This document shows, one piece after another, positions 1 to 4,705 of a stretch of DNA of 10,526 nucleotides. The notes beneath the pieces are model-generated. The model was not told where the DNA came from, did no database searches, and saw only the letters and a list, made by a program, of their open reading frames with translations. Location of the stretch: positions 1 through 10,526 of the forward strand of contig JAIBBE010000222.1 in assembly GCA_019694835.1 (NCBI GenBank), in the 5' to 3' direction. Source of the stretch: Fimbriimonadaceae bacterium. GTDB taxonomy: Bacteria; Armatimonadota; Fimbriimonadia; Fimbriimonadales; Fimbriimonadaceae. Position numbers and translations under genes: made by a program. Each line of letters starts with the position of its first letter. Position 1 is the stretch's first letter.

Positions 1-53
1 AAGTCGGGGCAAACCGACACGCGCTGAACTTTTTCGAGCGTCGATTCTGCATT

Positions 54-90
54 GCAGCACCGCCGATATCGCGGTGCTGCTGGGGTTTTT
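54..90 (+). terminator. Rho-independent terminator of an upstream gene
   Basis: A perfect 10-bp stem, GCAGCACCGC (54-63) pairing with GCGGTGCTGC (71-80), encloses a 7-base loop. It is followed after five bases by a run of five T (86-90). The T run is on the + strand side only, so this should end transcription arriving from a + strand gene left of the window. It also insulates the membrane-protein gene that follows. Confidence 0.75.
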
Positions 91-293
91 GGCGCGGTTT
101 GGCTGAGGTCATCGCCTGACAACTCTTGACGGACTGGCGACGTATGCTTCGTCGGTGTGAGCTTGCCATTGAGTGAAACCGGCGGCCATTTTCGATAGCC
201 CTTGCGGCTTAAGTTCGGAATCCTAGAATGCCTCGTTACTGCTGCTCAGCGAATCCTACATTGTCCGCTACGGCTCGGGGGGTAGTTCAGAAC

Positions 294-1334
294 ATGGCGA
301 TATTCATTCGATCGATATCAATCGTTGCCGCGTTGGCAATCGGCGGCCTTGTCTATCTTGCCAGCAAAAGCATTCCCAACGCCTCACTGAACGCAACGGT
401 ATTACAGCAAGCATTCACCCCGTTTGCAGTAGCAGCCGGAACGATCCTTTTTGCGATGTCTTCTAGGAATGCGTCGATTTCCGAAAGAATTCGCTCCTTG
501 GGATCTGAAGCGTTGGGGTTAGCACAATCTCGTTGTGAAGAGGGTTTGGCAAATAGCCGGCTGAAGTCAATTAAAGAGCAGCTTGTGCTGTTCCGGCTCC
601 GAATGGAACTGAGCGATATTACCCTTATCCTACAATTCGTGACATTACTCGCCGCAGTCGCGACATTCGTCGCATCTCTCGCAGATGAGGAAGTTGTGAG
701 ACTCCCTCTCGGGATCGCAGTATTTTCGCTGTTGGTTGGGTCGGTGATGTGTTCGATTGAGATGGCTTTGGCATTTAAAACAATTCATTCTGAATTGTCT
801 TTCTCCCGCAAAGTCGTCGATCAGCTATCGCAGCGCGGTCTGCCTCGTCAATCTGATGTGTCCGTGCTTCTTTCGTTGAACAATCTATATCACGACATAT
901 GGAACAAGCAGCGGATCGCGATCCTTAATAGTGATCGCGTTACGCCAGAGGACGTCAAGTCGTTCTATATGCAGTTCTGGGGATTGCAGCGGGAGCAATT
1001 TCACCTCTTGCGGCATCAGCTTGTTCCTCGTGACATGTTCGTCAGTTGGATGGAGTTCCGTCGCCACGAGGCCAAAAAGAATCTTGAGTTAGCAGGCATT
1101 TCTTATAAAGTTGCGTGGGCTCAATATCGAGATACCCACCGGACGACGAGTAGCGACAGTTCATTTTTCAACCTTATTGATCGTGTTGTCGATGGAGATG
1201 AAGACATTGTAGATATAGTTGCTCAGGAGGAATACACTGCGAGACTTCGCATCCAAGATCTTGCAGAGAAGTTGCGTCGGCGATACGAGGATATAGAACG
1301 CATCAAACCCCGAGAGACTACCGCAGGCCAATGA
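294..1334 (+). CDS. Four-helix membrane protein, DUF2721-like N-terminal half, unknown function
   Basis: The protein is 346 residues if it starts at ATG 294. An in-frame ATG at 228 would add 22 residues of poor quality. I prefer 294 because a hydrophobic helix then begins almost at once and a G-rich tract (277-282) lies upstream. Predicted membrane helices are at about residues 8-24, 39-56, 107-129 and 137-161. Between helices 2 and 3 is a basic/amphipathic stretch (SRNASISERIRSLGSE, 57-72, then a Gln/Arg-rich helix). This order of helix, Arg-rich linker and two helices resembles the DUF2721 family, but I recognise it only by layout. Residues about 165-346 look cytoplasmic, charged and helical, with an aromatic block at 224-255 (FYMQFWGLQREQF, then MFVSWMEF). 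G+C is about 45-47% in sampled lines, well below the downstream genes, which suggests a different origin. No function can be named. Confidence 0.7.
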   Translation: MAIFIRSISIVAALAIGGLVYLASKSIPNASLNATVLQQAFTPFAVAAGTILFAMSSRNASISERIRSLGSEALGLAQSRCEEGLANSRLKSIKEQLVLFRLRMELSDITLILQFVTLLAAVATFVASLADEEVVRLPLGIAVFSLLVGSVMCSIEMALAFKTIHSELSFSRKVVDQLSQRGLPRQSDVSVLLSLNNLYHDIWNKQRIAILNSDRVTPEDVKSFYMQFWGLQREQFHLLRHQLVPRDMFVSWMEFRRHEAKKNLELAGISYKVAWAQYRDTHRTTSSDSSFFNLIDRVVDGDEDIVDIVAQEEYTARLRIQDLAEKLRRRYEDIERIKPRETTAGQ

Positions 1335-1416
1335 ATCTGTTGCGAAACTCGAAGGACGGATCGCCGGAGCAACAGGGGGCAGAGCGATCACGTCGGGCCA
1401 GTCTATCCGCGTGCGT

Positions 1417-1605
1417 TTAGTCTTTGAATTCAGACACAAATAGCACTACAGAGACAATGCTTGGCGGGATTGCAACAAACGCCATAGACAGATTTAGAAA
1501 CATTTCAAAACTCATTGTAAACCTTTCTGCTACTGGCTTGGTTACCTCGCGACGATCCAGCGCAGCCAATTGCCATAAGCGAGCAGAAATATCAAGAATC
1601 TCTTC
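1417..1605 (-). pseudogene. Possible remnant of a small single-helix membrane protein gene
   Basis: Read on the - strand, this stretch is open for 62 codons and ends at TAA (complement of 1417-1419). It is preceded directly by an in-frame TAG (complement of 1606-1608). The peptide looks protein-like: an amphipathic N-terminal part (EEILDISARLWQLAALDRRE), then a hydrophobic segment (LSMAFVAIPPSIVSVVLFV) and a short charged tail. There is no good start codon at its left end; only an internal TTG or ATG could begin it. It may be the 3' end of a gene whose 5' part was lost when the neighbouring integrase region arrived, or it may be chance. The opposite + strand frame (1424-1609) looks less protein-like. 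Confidence 0.2.
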
Positions 1606-1733
1606 CTAAGGCATCTCACAACAGGGCCGTTTCCGTATCGGTTGCGACTAGCGGATTAACATCTAGAGTGGTGTTTGCGCCGTTGTCTTTTGTCAGCCAA
1701 CTCTGTTGGGTTTCGTCGAGGAAGCGCCTACCT

Positions 1734-1769
1734 GTTAGCCGATGACAAAGGACGTTGTCATCGGCTAAC
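1734..1769. repeat. Perfect 15-bp inverted repeat upstream of the integrase
   Basis: GTTAGCCGATGACAA (1734-1748) is followed by a 6-base spacer AGGACG (1749-1754) and its exact reverse complement TTGTCATCGGCTAAC (1755-1769). The repeat ends 19 bases before the preferred integrase start at 1789. Such a site could be a recombinase binding or attachment site, an operator, or an RNA hairpin controlling integrase translation. There is no T run after it, so an intrinsic terminator is unlikely. If the integrase really began at TTG 1675 the palindrome would be coding, which is one reason to prefer 1789. Confidence 0.85.
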
Positions 1770-1788
1770 TTCCGTGCCAGAAGAAGGC

Positions 1789-2778
1789 ATGGAGCGACAG
1801 GCGAAGACATCTCTTCCGGCGGTTGCTGGCAACTTGCCGGCAAATGTCCGGCATGGGGACTTGCCGGAGATCGTCGCTCGCGCCGGCGATGCGGCCCGGT
1901 TTGCTTGGGACGAATTCTTCCGGGCCGAGATCAGAAATCCCCACACTCGCAAAGCCTACGCCCAGGCCGTGCGGCAGTTTCTCGAATGGCCCGACGTGCG
2001 AGGCGTCGCGTTGCCCGCCATCACGCCGGCCATGGTCGGCGATTATCTCGACCAGCTCGAAATCGGCCCGACGACCAAGAAGCTGCACCTCGCCGGGCTA
2101 CGGAAATTCTTCGACCGGCTCGTTCTGCGCCACGTCATTATTCTGAACCCCGCTGCATCCGTTCGCGGGCCGCGGCAATCGACCGTCGAGGGCAAGACGC
2201 CGGAGATCACGCCCGAGCAGGCGCGGAAGCTCGTTCGTTCGATTGACACCTCGCACGTGGTCGGCCTCCGCGACCGTGCGGCAATCGGCATTCTCATCTA
2301 TACCGCCGCCCGCGTTGGGGCCGTGGCCCGGCTTCGCATCCAGGATTTCCGCTCCGACGGTAGCCAATGGTCGCTTCGCTTCCGCGAGAAGGGAGGCAAG
2401 CACCGCGAGATCCCCGTTCGCGCCGACCTCGAAGCGTATCTTCTCGAATACCTCGACGCCGCCGGACTGCGTGACGCTGCGCCGGCGAGCCCATTGTTCC
2501 GCACAGCGATCCGCCGCACGCGGCAGTTATCGGCCCGCGCAATGTCGGCTATCGACCTGGGGCAGATGGTCAAGCGCCGCCTGGCCGATGCGGGCTTGCC
2601 CGGGCACTTGTCGCCGCACAGTTTCAGGGTTGCAACGATCACCGATTTATTGACGCACGGGGCCACGCTCGAAGACGTGCAGCACCTCGCCGGCCACGCC
2701 GACCCCCGCACAACGCGGCTCTACGACCGCCGCCAGCGGCGGATTACGCGGAATATCGTCGAACGAATCACCATCTGA
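1789..2778 (+). CDS. Tyrosine recombinase / phage-type integrase (XerC/D-like)
   Basis: This 329-residue enzyme should cut and rejoin DNA at specific sites through a 3'-phosphotyrosine intermediate. Numbering from ATG 1789, residues about 30-130 form the N-terminal helical core-binding domain (TRKAYAQAVRQFLEW and following). The catalytic domain follows with the expected residues: Arg175 (in YTAARVGAVARL), the beta-hairpin Lys201 (EKGGKHREIPV), His277-x-x-Arg280 (HSFR), His303 (LAGHADPRTT) and nucleophile Tyr312. All are intact and the length is normal, so it is probably active. The frame is open upstream to TTG 1675, with GTG 1774 also possible. ATG 1789 is chosen because the extra residues are not family-like and cover a palindrome. 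No good ribosome binding site is visible. G+C of a sampled line is 67%. It probably mobilised this region or is a remnant of its element. XerC/D housekeeping function is less likely given the accessory surroundings. Confidence 0.92.
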   Translation: MERQAKTSLPAVAGNLPANVRHGDLPEIVARAGDAARFAWDEFFRAEIRNPHTRKAYAQAVRQFLEWPDVRGVALPAITPAMVGDYLDQLEIGPTTKKLHLAGLRKFFDRLVLRHVIILNPAASVRGPRQSTVEGKTPEITPEQARKLVRSIDTSHVVGLRDRAAIGILIYTAARVGAVARLRIQDFRSDGSQWSLRFREKGGKHREIPVRADLEAYLLEYLDAAGLRDAAPASPLFRTAIRRTRQLSARAMSAIDLGQMVKRRLADAGLPGHLSPHSFRVATITDLLTHGATLEDVQHLAGHADPRTTRLYDRRQRRITRNIVERITI

Positions 2779-2780
2779 AG

Positions 2781-2809
2781 TTGTGGAGAACTGTGCTGGT
2801 CGGTATACC
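2781..2809 (+). promoter_or_regulatory. Possible sigma70-type promoter for the three-gene cassette
   Basis: TTGTGG (2781-2786) and TATACC (2804-2809) are separated by 17 bases, directly after the integrase stop codon. The matches to consensus are only 3/6 and 4/6. An alternative is TACGAT (2891-2896), which would place the transcript start at or next to ATG 2903 and give a leaderless message. Neither is proven, but some promoter is needed here unless the cassette is read through from the integrase. Confidence 0.3.
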
Positions 2810-2902
2810 TCTTGTCATCCGAGGAGGCTGGAATCCCTACGGAAATCAGGTTTCGGCACTTGGCTAATGGAGGATTTCGGGGCTCCCTGATACGATGATT
2901 CT

Positions 2903-3646
2903 ATGGGCGAGCAACCACACTACGAGAAGGCACCGATCACCGAAGCCATCATCGACTTGCGAGTCTCATTCGCCGAGCCGATCGAGATGACTCGCCTGGA
3001 GGCTGCCTTCTCCCAAGAGCAGGAGCAATACCCGGGCCGCAAACGTTTGCAGCAAGGGATGGGGCAATTCGAGTTTGGGCCGCGAATCTCGTCTTCCGCG
3101 ACGACAGAGGATCTTGGCTTTGCTTTCACTTCGGTGGACGAAAAGCAGGTTGCCCAATTCCGGCGTAACGGATTCACCTTCAGTCGGCTGACGCCTTATG
3201 AAAGTTGGGGACCGTTCTCCGGCGAAGCCCGAAGACTCTGGGACGTATACCGCAAAGGCTTGTCACCCAACGCCATAACGCGGTTGGCGGTCAGATACAT
3301 CAATCGAATTCAGTTGCCGCCGTCGATTGACGACATCTCCCATTGGTTGAAAACGTATCCTGAAGTAGCCGAAGGAGTGTCTAAGTTGGTGGCGGGGTTC
3401 TTCATGCATGTGACGGTGCCCCTGCCGGAACTCAAGGGAGCATTGGCACTTATCGAAACCGTAGACGAGCGACGTTTGGACAAGGGGGACGGCGTGGCAA
3501 TCATTTTGGACCTCGATTTGTTTCGCACTGCTGATGTGCCGCAAGACGAAGAATCGATTTGGGCGTATTTTGAGGAATTGCATGTCCGCAAGAATCAAGT
3601 CTTCGAGGCATGCCTGACAGACAAAACAAGGGAGCTATTCCAATGA
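2903..3646 (+). CDS. TIGR04255 family protein
   Basis: The protein is 247 residues, close to the usual size of this family, whose function is unknown to me. The family signature is clear. The N-terminus has YEKAPITEAIIDLRV (7-21), like the family's 'aPItEaviDiR' start. Next come a FTFSRLTPYESW block (91-102) and a RLWDVYRKG helix (111-119). The conserved strand ITRLAVRYINRIQLP follows at 125-139. It is soluble, with no signal peptide or membrane helix. The start at 2903 puts the signature at the very N-terminus as expected, but no Shine-Dalgarno lies within 15 bases, so a leaderless transcript is possible. Its stop overlaps the next gene's start by four bases (ATGA, 3643-3646), so the two are translationally coupled. 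This is the first gene of the cassette. Confidence 0.88.
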   Translation: MGEQPHYEKAPITEAIIDLRVSFAEPIEMTRLEAAFSQEQEQYPGRKRLQQGMGQFEFGPRISSSATTEDLGFAFTSVDEKQVAQFRRNGFTFSRLTPYESWGPFSGEARRLWDVYRKGLSPNAITRLAVRYINRIQLPPSIDDISHWLKTYPEVAEGVSKLVAGFFMHVTVPLPELKGALALIETVDERRLDKGDGVAIILDLDLFRTADVPQDEESIWAYFEELHVRKNQVFEACLTDKTRELFQ

Positions 3647-3939
3647 TGCTCGCAATCGATCAATCGCCACCGGCATACACCGCACCGGCGGAGAATCAGC
3701 TCGCTCGGATTTATGGCGAACTTTCGACCTCGCAAGGGGATGACGGAAACATTGTCGCTGCAAATCTCAGGAATGTGGTTGAGCATTGGTTCAACCGATC
3801 TGAATGGATCGTCGGAAAGGCTGCTGGGGATGAGTTCGACCTGGCGCCCGTTCCCCTTCGCATCGTAGGCACGATGCGTGTTTGTTATGTCGAAGGCGGC
3901 AAGATTCCGCCGCTCCCCTATCCAGTCGACGACGAATGA
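3643..3939 (+). CDS. Small hypothetical protein, middle gene of the cassette
   Basis: The protein is 98 residues with no family I recognise. ATG 3643 overlaps the TIGR04255 stop (ATGA), and AAGGGAG (3628-3634) is a good ribosome binding site eight bases upstream. An adjacent second ATG at 3646 is also possible. The protein is soluble and acidic at its end. A helical central part (NIVAANLRNVVEHWFNRSEW, about 34-53) is followed by beta-rich and proline-rich sequence (APVPLRIVGTMRVCYVEGG, then IPPLPYPVDDE). Its stop overlaps the next start in the same ATGA manner (3936-3939). Its small size between two coupled genes suggests a partner or regulator of one neighbour, for example an antitoxin-like or adaptor protein, but nothing in the sequence proves this. 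Confidence 0.75.
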   Translation: MMLAIDQSPPAYTAPAENQLARIYGELSTSQGDDGNIVAANLRNVVEHWFNRSEWIVGKAAGDEFDLAPVPLRIVGTMRVCYVEGGKIPPLPYPVDDE

Positions 3940-4463
3940 CGACGCAAGCGGCCTATTGGCAAGGCGTGAACGGCGAGGCCGTCTTTCAAGGAGACTGGTT
4001 GCCCGGTTGCCGTATCCCGGTTTTTCAGATCAAGAGCGGCACAACTGACCTGGACGACACCGTCAAACTAGACAAGTCCGACTTGATCGTCGTTACCCAA
4101 AGTTGTGACCTTGAACAAGGGAAGGTGCACCTGGTTGCACTTTGTCCGATCTACTCCTTGCCGGAATTCGAGGCTATCAACGAGGCCTTCAAGAAGGCCG
4201 GCCGTTGGGAAGAGGTTCGTAAGGGGCGGTTCGAGGGGCTGCATATGCTCGCCTCACCGTCCGATCCGTCGAACAATCGTGAGGCTCTCGTCGTTGATTT
4301 TCGGATGATCTTCAGCTTGCCGATCGACTACGTTCGCGGACACGCGGCGAATCTCGGCCAGCGTTGGCGGCTAGACTCCCCCTTCCTCGAACATTTCTCG
4401 CAGGCTTTCGCCCGGTTCTTCATGCGGGTAGGCCTTCCCTCGGCGATTCCGCCATTCAAATAG
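3936..4463 (+). CDS. Hypothetical protein with Gln-Ser-Cys-Asp-Leu motif, third gene of the cassette
   Basis: The protein is 175 residues from ATG 3936, whose ATGA overlap with the preceding stop fixes the start; an in-frame upstream extension to 3882 would run inside the previous gene. The N-terminus has a short beta-like block (GEAVFQGDWLPGCRIPVFQI, 13-32) reminiscent of a small barrel. The most distinctive part is DLIVVTQSCDLEQGKVHLVALCPI (about 49-72), with Cys57-Asp58 and Cys70. I have seen similar '(V/L)(S/T)Q(S/T/D)CD(L/I)' proteins as uncharacterised genes but cannot give a family number. The C-terminal part has a probable effector-like or dimer helix (FLEHFSQAFARFFMRVGLP). No known nuclease or NTPase motif is visible. 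No function is assigned; Cys57/Asp58 are the residues most likely to matter. Confidence 0.8.
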   Translation: MTTQAAYWQGVNGEAVFQGDWLPGCRIPVFQIKSGTTDLDDTVKLDKSDLIVVTQSCDLEQGKVHLVALCPIYSLPEFEAINEAFKKAGRWEEVRKGRFEGLHMLASPSDPSNNREALVVDFRMIFSLPIDYVRGHAANLGQRWRLDSPFLEHFSQAFARFFMRVGLPSAIPPFK

Positions 4464-4663
4464 CCCCCAAACCTCGCCCCCGGTTCGTCGGGTTGGCGCT
4501 GGTACCGCGCCAGGCCGTGCCGTAAACTCTTATCTTTCCCCTGACCAGGGAAGCCTTTACCGCTTGCGCTCGGTCTGGGATATAGCTCGGTAACGCATTT
4601 GGGGGCCGCAGGTTTGTAATTCCGTGGCCGCCGATTGCTCCCCGCCAATGCAACAGTGGCGGG
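4463..4663 (+). ncRNA. Inverted-repeat-rich spacer, possible structured RNA or 5' leader of mod
   Basis: The gap between the cassette and mod (4464-4702) has no credible gene but many exact complementary segments. GCCCCCAAA (4463-4471) matches TTTGGGGGC (4598-4606), a 9-bp closing repeat. Inside lie CCCG/CGGG (4479-4482/4489-4492) and TGGCGC/GCGCCA (4494-4499/4507-4512). GTAAA/TTTAC (4522-4526/4556-4560) surrounds TTCCC/GGGAA (4536-4540/4548-4552). A competing TTACCG/CGGTAA pair lies at 4557-4562/4588-4593. Then come GGCCGC-GG/CC-GTGGCC (4604-4629, one wobble, one bulged A) and CCCGCCA/TGGCGGG (4641-4647/4657-4663). Short stems are common by chance, but seven in 200 bases is notable. It could be an RNA leader controlling mod, an independent RNA or a degenerate repeat. 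Strand is uncertain. No T run follows, so it is not a simple terminator. Confidence 0.3.
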
Positions 4664-4687
4664 ACAGATGACCAACAGCGGATCACG

Positions 4688-4705
4688 AGAGGGATAGCCT
4701 GCATG
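4688..4705 (+). promoter_or_regulatory. Ribosome binding site of mod
   Basis: AGAGGG (4688-4693) lies nine bases before ATG 4703. It supports this start for the methyltransferase and shows that the gene has its own translation initiation signal, unlike res, which depends on overlap with mod. Confidence 0.6.

Larger units (their letters stand above)
1335..1788. other. Gene-poor stretch between membrane protein and integrase
   Basis: About 450 bp hold no convincing complete gene. Just after the membrane-protein stop, CTGTTGC (1337-1343) and GCAACAG (1369-1375) form a 7-bp inverted repeat with a 25-base loop. It has no T run, so it is at best a weak terminator. The - strand is open for 62 codons at 1417-1605 (separate entry). 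A small CCAAC/GTTGG hairpin lies at 1697-1709. TTGTC or TTGTCA recurs at 1683, 1690 and 1755, and inverted (TGACAA) at 1743. The segment ends with the 15-bp inverted repeat described separately. The integrase reading frame stays open upstream to a TTG at 1675, but residues encoded there do not look like part of the enzyme. Confidence 0.6.

Noticed and set aside
1424..1609. + strand 61-codon frame in the gap before the integrase
   Set aside because: TTG start, no ribosome binding site, Ser/Thr/Asn-rich composition without domain character; the opposite strand reads better.
4463..4606. Integron attC site in the spacer before mod
   Set aside because: The 9-bp outer arms do not contain the GTTRRRY/RYYYAAC core sites and the upstream recombinase is an ordinary XerC/D-like enzyme with no visible integron-specific insertion.
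4580..4632. tRNA-like look of the segment with TAGCTCGGTAA and GGTTTGTAATTCC
   Set aside because: D-arm-like and T-arm-like pieces are far too close together, there is no anticodon arm or acceptor stem, and the bases pair better as a simple hairpin (4604-4629).
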